Shown here: one piece after another, positions 53,050 to 61,196 of the stretch | Numbering within the stretch: the first letter of the stretch is position 1 | Layout: each line of letters begins with the position of its first letter | NCBI GenBank assembly: GCA_963800285.1 | Contig: CAWDAL010000015.1 | Span: 390,395 to 454,394, forward strand | DNA length: 64,000 bases | Direction: 5' to 3' | DNA from: DASUPK01 sp963800285 | GTDB lineage: Bacteria > Actinomycetota > Thermoleophilia > Solirubrobacterales > 70-9 | Position numbers and translations under genes: made by a program | The notes under the pieces: generated by a model | The model's database searches: none | What the model was told of the DNA's origin: nothing | What the model saw: only the letters and a program-made list of their open reading frames with translations

Positions 53050-54042
53050 ATGTCCACCTCTGAGAACACCCTCGCGGGTCCCTCCAAGGTCCTGCTCGCG
53101 GCGCCGCGCGGCTACTGCGCGGGCGTCGATCGTGCCGTGCAGACGGTCGAGCATGCGCTCGATCTCTACGGCGAGCCGATCTACGTCCGCAAGGAGATCG
53201 TCCACAACAAGCACGTCGTGCACGAGCTCGAGAAGCGCGGCGCGATCTTCGTCGAGCAGGAGACCGAGGTGCCCGAGGGCGAGATGGTGGTCTTCTCCGC
53301 CCACGGGGTGGCGCCGAGCGTCCACGAGAACGCCGAGAAGCGCAGGCTGCGGACGATCGACGCGACCTGCCCGCTGGTCACGAAGGTCCACGTCGAGGCG
53401 CGCAAGTTCGCCGCCGACGGGTACACGATCGTCCTGATCGGTCACGAGGGACACGAGGAGGTCGAGGGGACGACGGGCGAGGCCCCGAACCGGACGGTGC
53501 TCGTCCAGACCGAGTCCGACGTGGACGACCTCGAGGTCGACGATCCGAATCGGATCGCCTACATCACCCAGACCACGCTCTCCGTCGACGAGACCAGCTC
53601 GATCATCGCCCGGCTGAAGGAGAAGTTCCCCAACGCGGTCGGGCCCAAGACCGATGACATCTGTTACGCCACCACGAACCGCCAGCAGGCCGTCAAGGCG
53701 CTGGCGAAGGAGTGCGATCTGGTGCTGGTGATCGGCTCGACCAATTCATCGAACTCGAACCGCCTCGTCGAGGTGGCACGGGAGCATGGCGCCGCCTCGT
53801 ACCTGATCGACAATCACGGACAGGTCGACGAGGCCTGGCTGGACGGTGTCGAGACCGTCGGCATCACCTCCGGGGCCAGCGCCCCCGAGGAGCTCGTTGA
53901 GCAGCTGGTCATCTTCTTCCGCGAGCGCGGGGCCGATGACGTCTCCGAGCTCAAGACCGTGCACGAGGACGTCCGCTTCATGCTCCCCGGCGAGATCCGC
54001 AAGGAGCTCGCCGCCTCTCAGGGCACCCCCGCCGCGAACTGA
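53050..54042 (+). CDS. ispH: 4-hydroxy-3-methylbut-2-enyl diphosphate reductase
   Basis: 330 residues. Last step of the MEP isoprenoid pathway, giving IPP and DMAPP. Three cluster-ligating cysteines are present: APRGYCAGVDRAV, TIDATCPLVTKVH and DDICYATTNRQ. The catalytic SAHG and TQTTLS loops and the GSTNSSNSNRL substrate loop are intact. Overlaps the convergent thioredoxin-fold gene by 25 bp. Confidence 0.97.
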   Translation: MSTSENTLAGPSKVLLAAPRGYCAGVDRAVQTVEHALDLYGEPIYVRKEIVHNKHVVHELEKRGAIFVEQETEVPEGEMVVFSAHGVAPSVHENAEKRRLRTIDATCPLVTKVHVEARKFAADGYTIVLIGHEGHEEVEGTTGEAPNRTVLVQTESDVDDLEVDDPNRIAYITQTTLSVDETSSIIARLKEKFPNAVGPKTDDICYATTNRQQAVKALAKECDLVLVIGSTNSSNSNRLVEVAREHGAASYLIDNHGQVDEAWLDGVETVGITSGASAPEELVEQLVIFFRERGADDVSELKTVHEDVRFMLPGEIRKELAASQGTPAAN

Positions 54043-54770
54043 AGCGAATAGACGAGCAGGCCCGGGTCGGGCCTCAGCTCGATGGCGTGGCGCTCGCTGC
54101 TCTCATGCGCCGTCAGCTCCTGGAGGCCGGGATGGGTGAGCTCGATCGGGGTCCTCGCTTCGCCATCCACGGTGATCTCGATCCTCCCCTCGCCATCGGT
54201 CGCCGCGTAGGCGCCGCCCGCCTCGTATTCGAACTCCAGCGACCCGTCTCCCTCCGTGCTCGACCAGGGCTCCTCGGTGGAGCCGCCCGGGAACACCTCG
54301 GGCGTCGGAGCGATCACCTTCACGCCCTGGACGTCGGAGGGCCGGATGGGCTCGAGCAGCGGAGGCCATTCGCCCTTGCCGTTCCTCGCCGGCAGCGCCT
54401 CGCGGATCGCCTCCTCGGTGCCGGCGTATTCGCCCTCGCCGAGGTGATACCAGCGCAGCGCCCCTCCCTGTCCCCAGAGAAAGAGCGCCGGCCAGCCGTG
54501 CGGCTCGTACAGCTTCCAGAGCGCGAACTCCCGGTCCACGGCCACCGGCCAGTCGATCCCCAACCGCTCGCCGGCCGCGGCGACCGCGTCGGTGTCCTGC
54601 GTGAAGGGGAAGCGCGGGGAGTGCACGCCGATCACCCCCAGGCCCTCGTCGCGGTAGCGCTCGTGCCAGGACCGCAGGTAGGGGACGGTCCGGACCGAGT
54701 TGAGCTGCGCGAAGTCGAAGAAGTGGACGAGGACCGGACGCGCAGCGGTCAGGCGGTCGATCGACTCCAC
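54018..54770 (-). CDS. Thioredoxin-fold protein lacking the CxxC motif
   Basis: About 250 residues. TlpA/DipZ-like thioredoxin fold: VLVHFFDFAQLNSVRTVPYLRSW, GVIGVHSPRFPFTQ, and the cis-Pro segment PHGWPALFLW. The position of the redox cysteines reads FAQLNS, so no disulfide chemistry is expected. A C-terminal beta domain (about residues 150-250) follows. The frame extends upstream with plausible protein (IPSGLDWVGERVES) but no ATG, GTG or TTG, so the start at GTG 54770 is uncertain. Confidence 0.78.
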   Translation of the reverse strand: MESIDRLTAARPVLVHFFDFAQLNSVRTVPYLRSWHERYRDEGLGVIGVHSPRFPFTQDTDAVAAAGERLGIDWPVAVDREFALWKLYEPHGWPALFLWGQGGALRWYHLGEGEYAGTEEAIREALPARNGKGEWPPLLEPIRPSDVQGVKVIAPTPEVFPGGSTEEPWSSTEGDGSLEFEYEAGGAYAATDGEGRIEITVDGEARTPIELTHPGLQELTAHESSERHAIELRPDPGLLVYSLQFAAGVP

Positions 54771-54895
54771 GCGCTCGCCGACCCAGTCGAGGCCGCTGGG
54801 AATCGGGGGAACGGCGATGTCGGGCCGAGGGGGACGCAGGCGCCGGAGGGTATGCTCCCCGCGTCCCCGATGAGTAGAGAAGAGGAGTGGTTTGC

Positions 54896-55513
54896 GTGAG
54901 CAAGGCCGTTTGGGATCGGATCGAGGAGAGTCGGGCCCGTCACAACGTGCTCGAGCACCCGTTCTATGTGCGCTGGTCGGCCGGTGAGCTGAGCCGCGAC
55001 GAATTGGCTCGGTATTCCGGTCAGTACCGCCACGCCACCGAGGCCCTGGCCCGGCTCTGCGGTCAGGCCGCCGAGACCGCTCCGCAGGAGCACCGCACCG
55101 AGATCGAGGCTCACGCCTCCGAGGAGGAGGCCCACGTCGGGCTCTGGGACGACTTCGTCGAGGCCGCCGGCGGCGAGATCGGCGCGGAGCCGACCACCGA
55201 GACCGCCGAGTGCGTGACCGCCTGGACCGCTCCTGACGACTACCTCACCCAGCTCGCCCGGATGTACGCGATCGAGAGCGGCCAGCCGGAGATCGCCCGC
55301 GTCAAGCGCGAGGGGCTCGCTCGCTTCTACGGCATCGACGGCGGCCCCGGGAGCGAGTACTTCCGGATCCACGAGGCGGCCGATCACGCTCACGCCGAGG
55401 AGTCCCGCCGGTTGATCGAGGCTTCGATGGCGCCGGAGGACGAGGACGCGCTGGTCGCGGCTGCCGAGTCCGCCTTCCAGGCGAACTGGCGGCTGCTCGA
55501 CGGCGTCAGCTGA
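54896..55513 (+). CDS. TenA/PqqC-like (haem-oxygenase fold) protein
   Basis: 205 residues from GTG 54896 behind AGAGGAG. All-helical with HNVLEHPFYVRWSAGELSRDELARYSGQYRHA at the start, resembling TenA/PqqC and CADD-like proteins, and acidic/His helices (EIEAHASEEEAHVGLWDDF and HEAADHAHAEES) that could hold a di-metal site. Role unknown; self-sacrificing PABA synthases of the CADD type share this pattern. Confidence 0.78.
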   Translation: MSKAVWDRIEESRARHNVLEHPFYVRWSAGELSRDELARYSGQYRHATEALARLCGQAAETAPQEHRTEIEAHASEEEAHVGLWDDFVEAAGGEIGAEPTTETAECVTAWTAPDDYLTQLARMYAIESGQPEIARVKREGLARFYGIDGGPGSEYFRIHEAADHAHAEESRRLIEASMAPEDEDALVAAAESAFQANWRLLDGVS

Positions 55514-55526
55514 TCGCCGGGCGTTG

Positions 55527-55733
55527 ATGCGCGGCGGCCGCCGGATCAGCGACCGCGTGATCGGGATCGCGCTCGGGATTCTGCTCGGGCTCGCGGTGAT
55601 CATCATGTTCCTCTTCCTGGGCTCCCGGAACACCATCGACGAGCCCTCGCTTTCGGGCGGAGCGGCGACGCAGACGCAGACGCAGCCCGCGGCGCCACCC
55701 GCCAAGGTGTCGAAGCCGAAACCAGGCCAGTAG
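55527..55733 (+). CDS. Small single-span membrane protein
   Basis: 68 residues from ATG 55527. A basic N-terminus, one helix (VIGIALGILLGLAVIIMFLFLG), then a Thr/Gln/Pro-rich tail. 13 bp after the TenA-like gene and 5 bp before the next, so part of the same operon. No family. Confidence 0.65.
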   Translation: MRGGRRISDRVIGIALGILLGLAVIIMFLFLGSRNTIDEPSLSGGAATQTQTQPAAPPAKVSKPKPGQ

Positions 55734-55738
55734 GCTCC

Positions 55739-56329
55739 TTGACCGTGGCACCGGCAATGCGCACCGCCCATAGGATCCGGCTGGCGAGCATCCTGGCGGT
55801 CGGCGCCTTCGCGCTGCACCAGCTGCGCTACCTGATCGCCTTCGATGGATCCTCCGCGTCGGAGGGGCACCGCTACATGTCGGACCTCCTGGCGCCGCTC
55901 GCCGTCCTGGTCCTCGCCGCGGTCCTGGCAACCGTGATTCGGGGGACCGAGGGAGCCACCCCGCAGAGGACACCGCTGCTTCGCCGCATCGCGGTCTTCG
56001 CCGGCGCCCTGCTCGCGATCTTCATGGGCCAGGAGCTGCTCGAGGGTGTGATAGCGACCGGGCATCTCGCGGGCCCGGCCGCCGTGCTTGCGGGCGGGGG
56101 GTGGATCGCGCTGCCGCTCGCCCTGGCGATCGCCGGCCTCGCGGGTCTGCTCCTCCGGGCGCTCGAGGGAGTCGAGCGGGCGATCGCCGTCATCCATCGC
56201 GAGCGGCCGCCACGTCACCGCGCGCCCGCCACAAGGGGCAGGGCGCTTCCCGCCCGCACGATCAGCCTGCTGTCCGCGCCTCTCGCGTTCGGTCTGGCCA
56301 GACGGCCGCCCCCTCCGGCACCTGCCTAG
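55739..56329 (+). CDS. Hypothetical membrane protein
   Basis: 196 residues, TTG start (GTG 55745 also possible). About four helices (residues 14-34, 48-66, 84-106 and 118-140), then a Pro/Arg-rich cytoplasmic-type tail. His in FALHQLRYLIAF and Glu in MGQELLEGVIATGHLAG could bind a metal or haem. No family recognised. Precedes the cupredoxin-like gene. Confidence 0.6.
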   Translation: MTVAPAMRTAHRIRLASILAVGAFALHQLRYLIAFDGSSASEGHRYMSDLLAPLAVLVLAAVLATVIRGTEGATPQRTPLLRRIAVFAGALLAIFMGQELLEGVIATGHLAGPAAVLAGGGWIALPLALAIAGLAGLLLRALEGVERAIAVIHRERPPRHRAPATRGRALPARTISLLSAPLAFGLARRPPPPAPA

Positions 56330-56407
56330 TCAGGTGCCGATCCGCGCGCGTTTCGCCCTCGTTTGGGCAGCGAGGGCTCCGCGCGCACATCCAAGGAGGT
56401 AATTCGA

Positions 56408-56797
56408 ATGCAATCGCGAGCTGCACGGCTCGGCCTGATCGCGGCGGTCGTCGTCGCGGCGATCGTCGTCTTCGTCGTGCTGAAGGGCAACAACAACGAC
56501 AACAGCAACGACACCGCCAAAGGCGTTCAGGTTTTCAACGTGGACGCGAGCGGCAATCCGGTCGGCGGCGTCAAGACGCTCACCTACAACAAGGGCGACC
56601 AGGTCGAGCTTCGCGTGAACCTGGCGAAGCCCGAGGATGCGGTCCACGTCCACGGCTATGAGATCGAGAAGCCGGCCGAGCACAGCCCGGTCACGCTCTC
56701 CTTCCCGGCCAAGCTGGATGGCGTATTCGAGATCGAGGTCCACAAGCTGCACGAGTCGGGAGACGCGCAAATCGGCGAACTGCACGTCAACCCGTGA
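56408..56797 (+). CDS. Membrane-anchored cupredoxin-like protein
   Basis: 129 residues from ATG 56408 with a strong AAGGAGG. One helix (LGLIAAVVVAAIVVFVVL), an Asn/Asp linker, then a compact beta domain: VELRVNLAKPEDAVHVHGYEIEKPA...VTLSFPAKLDGVFEIEVHKLHESGDAQIGELHV. The fold resembles a cupredoxin, with His at HVHG and in VHKLH, but the Cys of classical type 1 copper sites is absent. ATGA overlap with the large membrane protein gene. Confidence 0.75.
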   Translation: MQSRAARLGLIAAVVVAAIVVFVVLKGNNNDNSNDTAKGVQVFNVDASGNPVGGVKTLTYNKGDQVELRVNLAKPEDAVHVHGYEIEKPAEHSPVTLSFPAKLDGVFEIEVHKLHESGDAQIGELHVNP

Positions 56798-58251
56798 TCA
56801 GCGCGGCATCGGCAAGGCGAAAGCTCGCAATCGGCGTCGTGCTGGCGACGCCGATTGCCGCGCTCCTCTTCCCGGACATCGCCTCGGCTCATGCGCTGGT
56901 CGGCCGCAAGGACCTGCCGGTCCCGGCGTGGCTATTCGCCTGGGGGGCGTCGCTCGTCCTGATCATCTCGTTCGCGCTGCTCTCCGTGGCCTGGACCACC
57001 GCGCGACTGCAGGAGGAGGAGTGGCGAGCCTTACCGCGCTGGTTCTCCCGAGCTCTTCTGAACATCGGGACCCAGGTCCTCTGCGGGCTGATCGGCGTCG
57101 GGCTGTTCGTGCTCGTGCTCTACGCGGGATTCAGGGGCATCGAGGACCCGACCCAGAACTTCTCGATCATCTTCGTCTTCTACACGTTCTGGCTGGGCTT
57201 GGTCCTGCTCAGCGTCCTGTTCGGGGACGTGTTCCGTGCCTTCAACCCCTGGCGGGCGATCGGCCGGGCCATCTCCGGCGGATTCCGGCTGGTGGCTGGA
57301 CAGTCCGCGCCGGCGCCGCTCTCCTATCCGGCGCGCCTCGGCCGCTGGCCGGCGGTGCTCGGCGTCCTGCTCTTCGTCTGGCTCGAGCTGATCGCGGGCG
57401 GAGGGGCCTCGCCGAGCCCGCACGACGTCGCGGTCGGCACCGTGATCTACACCGCCATCACCTTCGTCTGCATGGGGCTGTTCGGCGTCGAGGAGTGGAT
57501 CGAGCGCGGGGAGGCGTTCAACGCCTACTTCGGGATGTTCGCCCGGCTGGGCCCGTTCGAGGTCCGCGACCGCGAGGTCGGCCTCCGCAAGTTCCTGACC
57601 GGCGCCCCCCAGTGGGCCGCGGTCCCCGGGGCCGCCGCTCTCGTCCTCACCTCGATCGCGGTGACGAGCTTCGACGGCGCCCAGGAGGGAGTCCTCTCGG
57701 GCTCGATCCAATGGACCTTCGAGCGCTCCAGCGACATCGGCTTCAGCCTGCCGAACTCGTTCCGGATCGCGAACAGCATCTGGCTGCTGATCACCCTGGC
57801 GGCGGTCTCGGGCCTCTACTGGCTGGGCGTCGCCGGCATGCATACGGTGCGCAGCTCGCCGCCGGTGAAGCAGCTCGGCCGCTCGTTCGCCCACACCCTG
57901 ATCCCGATCGCGCTGGCGTACCTGGTGGCGCATTACTTCAGCGCGTTCCTCTATCAGGAGCAGGCCCAGTTCACCTACATCCTCTCCGACCCGCTGGGCC
58001 ACGGTTCCGACCTGTTCGGAACCGCCGGCGGCGGGATCAACTACGGGATCGTCGGATCGAACACGGTCTGGTACGTCCAGGTCGCGGCACTCGTCGCCGG
58101 ACACGTCGCGGCGCTGACCCTGGCGCACGATCGGGCGCTCAAGGTCTACGACAACGTCCGCCACGCAACCCGCTCGCAGTACTTCATGCTCGCGGTGATG
58201 GTGGGCTTCACCTGCTTCGGTCTGTTCCTTCTCTCTCAGGCAAACGCCTAG
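56794..58251 (+). CDS. Polytopic membrane protein (FedB/'fenitrothion hydrolase'-like annotation)
   Basis: 485 residues with about 11-12 helices. His residues at helix ends (ASAHALVGRKDLP, SFAHTLIPIALAYLVAHYFSAFLYQEQAQFTYILSDPLG, VAGHVAALTLAHDRAL) suggest metal or haem binding. Similar actinobacterial proteins are commonly labelled fenitrothion hydrolase, a name I would not trust as function. Translationally coupled to the cupredoxin-like gene, so a copper-related or respiratory role is possible. Its stop begins copy 3 of the dispersed repeat. Confidence 0.7.
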   Translation: MISAASARRKLAIGVVLATPIAALLFPDIASAHALVGRKDLPVPAWLFAWGASLVLIISFALLSVAWTTARLQEEEWRALPRWFSRALLNIGTQVLCGLIGVGLFVLVLYAGFRGIEDPTQNFSIIFVFYTFWLGLVLLSVLFGDVFRAFNPWRAIGRAISGGFRLVAGQSAPAPLSYPARLGRWPAVLGVLLFVWLELIAGGGASPSPHDVAVGTVIYTAITFVCMGLFGVEEWIERGEAFNAYFGMFARLGPFEVRDREVGLRKFLTGAPQWAAVPGAAALVLTSIAVTSFDGAQEGVLSGSIQWTFERSSDIGFSLPNSFRIANSIWLLITLAAVSGLYWLGVAGMHTVRSSPPVKQLGRSFAHTLIPIALAYLVAHYFSAFLYQEQAQFTYILSDPLGHGSDLFGTAGGGINYGIVGSNTVWYVQVAALVAGHVAALTLAHDRALKVYDNVRHATRSQYFMLAVMVGFTCFGLFLLSQANA

Positions 58252-58344
58252 CGGCCACCAGGCAGCTCCACTTTGGAGCGAAGGGCGAAGCCCGAAGCGA
58301 CTTATGTGGGGCGGCCGCTCGTGGCCGCGATCTGATGGCGAAGC
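58249..58344 (+). repeat. Dispersed 3'-end repeat, copy 3
   Basis: Starts at the TAG of the preceding gene. From CTTTGGAGCG on it matches copy 2 nearly base for base, including GGGCGAAGCCC and the GCGGCC...GGCCGC hairpin. The opening 11 bases (TAGCGGCCACC) are also shared. Confidence 0.85.
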
Positions 58345-58389
58345 TGAGCAAGACCGCGCCCCAGCGCAGGACTGCCACACTCCAGGGCG

Positions 58390-58545
58390 ATGACGGCCCT
58401 GCCGCTCGCCCACCTGGGCCACTGGTACCTCTGGATCCCGTACGTGATCCCGGTCGTGGTCGTCCTGGCGGCGTCGCTGCACGCCTTCCGGCAGCAGCGC
58501 CGGGAGGATCGCGATCGCGACAGCCTCGAGAAGTCGAGGTCCTAG
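58390..58545 (+). CDS. 51-residue membrane protein
   Basis: Starts MTALPLAHLGHWYLWIPYVI and has one helix (about residues 8-33) followed by a charged tail RQQRREDRDRDSLEKSRS. The membrane part begins with His and Trp residues (LGHWYLWIPY). Found just after the cupredoxin/membrane protein pair and past the repeat. Similar mini-proteins occur in actinobacterial membrane clusters, as I recall, but I cannot name a family. Confidence 0.6.
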   Translation: MTALPLAHLGHWYLWIPYVIPVVVVLAASLHAFRQQRREDRDRDSLEKSRS

Positions 58546-58610
58546 GCAGGAACGGCTTCGCCGGCAGGTTGTGCCTCGGGGTCTCGATGACCCCTATGTC
58601 ACGAAGAGCG

Positions 58611-58814
58611 CTACTCGACGGGGGCGTCGAGCGCGTCCCAGTCTGCCTTGCTGGCGAACTTGGTCAGCTTGGTCCCCTCGTTGACCGCTCTGAACGCGTA
58701 GCGCACCTGGGTTGTGCCGTCCTTGCCCTGACGCTCGTAGGTGGTCTTCTTTACCTCGGATTCGGGGATCTGGACCTTCTCTCGCTTCTTGACGTCGTAG
58801 AACTCGATAGCCAT
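58611..58814 (-). CDS. Small conserved hypothetical protein
   Basis: 67 residues from ATG 58814, preceded by AGAGGA. Reads MAIEFYDVKKREKVQIPES with many Lys and ends KADWDALDAPVE. Small soluble beta/alpha protein; similar short proteins are known to me as conserved but uncharacterised in several phyla. Stands alone. Confidence 0.75.
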   Translation of the reverse strand: MAIEFYDVKKREKVQIPESEVKKTTYERQGKDGTTQVRYAFRAVNEGTKLTKFASKADWDALDAPVE

Positions 58815-58907
58815 TGGGATCCTCTCTTCGTCTTTTGCACAGCGACAGGCGACGCAAAGCATGGCTGCGCCGTCGGACGGGCCTGCGTGCGTGTGCCTGA
58901 AATGGCC

Positions 58908-59855
58908 CTAGGCGGGGCGGTGGGCCTTCGCGGCGGCCTTCGCGGCCCGCGGCAGGCTCACGGTGCGCTTGCCCACCAGGCTGGCGCCCATGCGGTCGAA
59001 GATGCGTGCCCGCAGGACCACTCCGGCGGCTCGCGTGCCGGCCGCTGCCCCCGCGTAGACGAGCCGCGAGCGCTCGATTCCGGCCATCCGGCGGATCTGG
59101 CGGGGTGTGATCGCGACGGCGGCCGAGGCCATCACCCTGAGCGAACCCTGGTGAGGAAGCAGCTCCCGCGTCATGGGCGGGTCGACGACCAGGTGGATCG
59201 CGTTCTGTGACGCCTCGCTGACGCAGAGGCGAGGGCGCATGTAGTCGAAGAAGTCCCTGAAGGCCGCTCGGGAGGCGGGAACCAGGTCCGCGGGGAGCGC
59301 CATCAGCTCGGCCGCGCGAACCTGCTCGGCGAGGTAGGCGTCCTGCTGCTCGTCGCTCAGCCTTCCGCCGTAGGTGCGGTAGGCGGCGAGGAAGCTGTGC
59401 ACCTCGACGCAGTGGACCCAGATCTTCGTCTCGGTGTCCTCGGCGCTGTAGGGGGAGTCCGTGATCGGGTCCATGCCCTTGACCCGCGAGTGGATCCTTC
59501 TCACCATCGCGCCGGCTCGTTCGGCGGTCGCGGTGTCGCCGTAGACGACGGTTGCGACGTACTCGGCGGTGCGCCGCAGTCGCGACAGGGGGCGCGCCAG
59601 ATAGTCGCTGTGCTGATCGATCCCCGCCATCGCCAGCGGGTTGAGCGACTGGATGATGAGCCCGCGCAGGCCACCGACCAGGAGGACGGGACTGGAGTGC
59701 ACCCGCCAGCTGATCGAGTCGGGGCCGAAGAGGCCCCAGTCGTGCGGCCCAGCCGGCACGGGAATGCCACGAGGGCGAGCGGATGGCCCGAGCACCCGCT
59801 CGGCCGGGCTCTTGGCTACTCCCCTGGGAATCAGTTGCTGCTCCACCGGACGCAC
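58908..59855 (-). CDS. Oxygenase MpaB-family protein (DUF2236)
   Basis: 315 residues. DUF2236 features: a DSISWRVHSSPVLLVGGLRGLIIQSLNPLAMAGIDQHSDY opening, RTAEYVATVVYGD, then WVHCVEVHSF with the His pair expected to bind a haem. Related to latex-clearing protein and MpaB. Substrate unknown. Monocistronic on the minus strand. Confidence 0.9.
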   Translation of the reverse strand: MRPVEQQLIPRGVAKSPAERVLGPSARPRGIPVPAGPHDWGLFGPDSISWRVHSSPVLLVGGLRGLIIQSLNPLAMAGIDQHSDYLARPLSRLRRTAEYVATVVYGDTATAERAGAMVRRIHSRVKGMDPITDSPYSAEDTETKIWVHCVEVHSFLAAYRTYGGRLSDEQQDAYLAEQVRAAELMALPADLVPASRAAFRDFFDYMRPRLCVSEASQNAIHLVVDPPMTRELLPHQGSLRVMASAAVAITPRQIRRMAGIERSRLVYAGAAAGTRAAGVVLRARIFDRMGASLVGKRTVSLPRAAKAAAKAHRPA

Positions 59856-59975
59856 CCCTTGACTCGCGACCCGGTCAACCTACGTTCAAGAAAGTCCCAG
59901 CGCATCCGTACTTTTCGCTCAACCGATAACGGGGAAACCCGAACGCGAGCGGAGTCCGCGCCTGGCCACGCATCT

Positions 59976-60701
59976 TCAGCGGCTGATCAGCGAGATTCCG
60001 AAGATCACGGCGAATCCGAGCAGCGTCAGGCCGACGCGGCTCCATGACGCGTGCTCGTGGGCCTCCGGAAGGAGGTCGGTCGCGCCCATGAAGAGGAAGA
60101 ACCCTGCATAGAAGGCGAGGAGGTGCCCGAGCGTGGCATCGGAGACCTGGACGAGCGCTCCGACCGTCACGCCGACGAGAGGGGCGACCGCGTCGGCGAC
60201 GAGCCAGCGGATCGCCTGCGAGCGGTCCTGCGATTGGTTGAGGACGAAGCTCACGGTGTTGAGGCCGTCGGCGAAGTCATGAGCAAGGACGGCGACCAGG
60301 ACGAGCACTCCGGTGGAGGTGTTTGCTCCAAAGGCGAGACCGACCGCAAGGCCGTCGATGAAGCTGTGCGCCGAGAGCCCAAAGGCGCCGAAGGTGCCCA
60401 CCTGGCCATGCGCCCGGGCGTCGGCGGGCTCGTCGCGGTGATGGAGGACGAGCAATCGCTCGAACATGAAGAAGGTCAGGAAGCCCGCGCCCATCAGCGC
60501 CCCGATCGCAGTCGAGCCATGCGGGAGGAGGTCGATCGCCTCGGGCAGGACGTCGAAGAGCGCGACCGCGACCACGATCCCGCCACTGAGCGCGATCACC
60601 GTCGGGAGCGAGTGCGCCATGCGCAGCGCAAGGACTCCACCCGCCATGGTGGTGAGGACCGCGAAGGCCGTGAGCGGGATGGCGATCAGCTGGCTATCCA
60701 C
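59976..60701 (-). CDS. ZIP-family metal transporter
   Basis: About 241 residues from GTG 60701; an ATG at 60737 would overlap the regulator gene by 32 bp and lacks a ribosome site. Eight helices with the ZIP metal motifs HSFIDGLAVG in helix IV and HDFADGLN in helix V. Moves zinc, iron or manganese, usually inward. Encoded directly after a Fur-family regulator, which probably controls it. Confidence 0.9.
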   Translation of the reverse strand: MDSQLIAIPLTAFAVLTTMAGGVLALRMAHSLPTVIALSGGIVVAVALFDVLPEAIDLLPHGSTAIGALMGAGFLTFFMFERLLVLHHRDEPADARAHGQVGTFGAFGLSAHSFIDGLAVGLAFGANTSTGVLVLVAVLAHDFADGLNTVSFVLNQSQDRSQAIRWLVADAVAPLVGVTVGALVQVSDATLGHLLAFYAGFFLFMGATDLLPEAHEHASWSRVGLTLLGFAVIFGISLISR

Positions 60702-60705
60702 CGGC

Positions 60706-61155
60706 TCAGCTCCCGGCGCAGCGGCGGCACTCGCCATGGATCACGAGGTCGTGACCGCTCATCGAGTGCTTCAGATTTCCCGCGAGCCGTTCGAGCTGCC
60801 TCTCGAGCCTGGCGTCCTCGAACGCCGTCACCCGTCCGCAGCGGTCGCAGACGGCGTGATGGTGATGCTCCCCGCCCGGGACGACCGGCTCGAAGCGTGC
60901 CCCGCCGTCCCCGAATTCCACCCGCTGCACCAGGCCCATCTCATGCAGAAGCTCGAGAGCGCGGTAGATGGAGGCGATGCCGGTGTCGCTGCCGGCCCGG
61001 CGCAGCCGCTCGTGGATCTCCTGCGCGGAGAGACAGCAATCCTGGCGCGCGAGCAGTCCGACCACCGCATCCCGCGCACCTCCGGAGCGATGCCCGGCCT
61101 CGGTCAGCGCCGTTCGCGCAGACCGCTCCCAGTCGGACGAGGACCCGTGAGCCAC
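60706..61155 (-). CDS. Fur/Zur-family metal regulator
   Basis: 149 residues. Winged helix (LSAQEIHERLRRAGSDTGIASIYRALELLHEMGLV), metal site HHHHAVCDRC and second pair CRRC. Compared with the Nur-like protein encoded at 2366 it has the His4 cluster typical of Zur and Fur. With the ZIP gene downstream, Zur is a reasonable guess; Fur remains possible because a Fur-like box lies upstream and suf genes precede it. Confidence 0.88.
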   Translation of the reverse strand: MAHGSSSDWERSARTALTEAGHRSGGARDAVVGLLARQDCCLSAQEIHERLRRAGSDTGIASIYRALELLHEMGLVQRVEFGDGGARFEPVVPGGEHHHHAVCDRCGRVTAFEDARLERQLERLAGNLKHSMSGHDLVIHGECRRCAGS

Positions 61156-61174
61156 GGGCGCAGGCTAGCACTAA

Positions 61175-61189
61175 GTGAGATTGATTCTC
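61175..61189. promoter_or_regulatory. Fur/Zur box upstream of the regulator
   Basis: TGAGATTGATTCTCA, a 7-1-7 inverted repeat with one mismatch, 20 bp before the regulator start and within the gap after sufD. The layout matches the Fur-family 15-mer TGATAATnATTATCA. Confidence 0.6.
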
Positions 61190-61196
61190 ATTATCG

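Noticed and set aside
56637..59210. An 857-codon plus-strand frame across the 58.2-kb repeat
   Set aside because: It overlaps the better supported cupredoxin-like and membrane protein genes in a different frame and has typical shadow composition.
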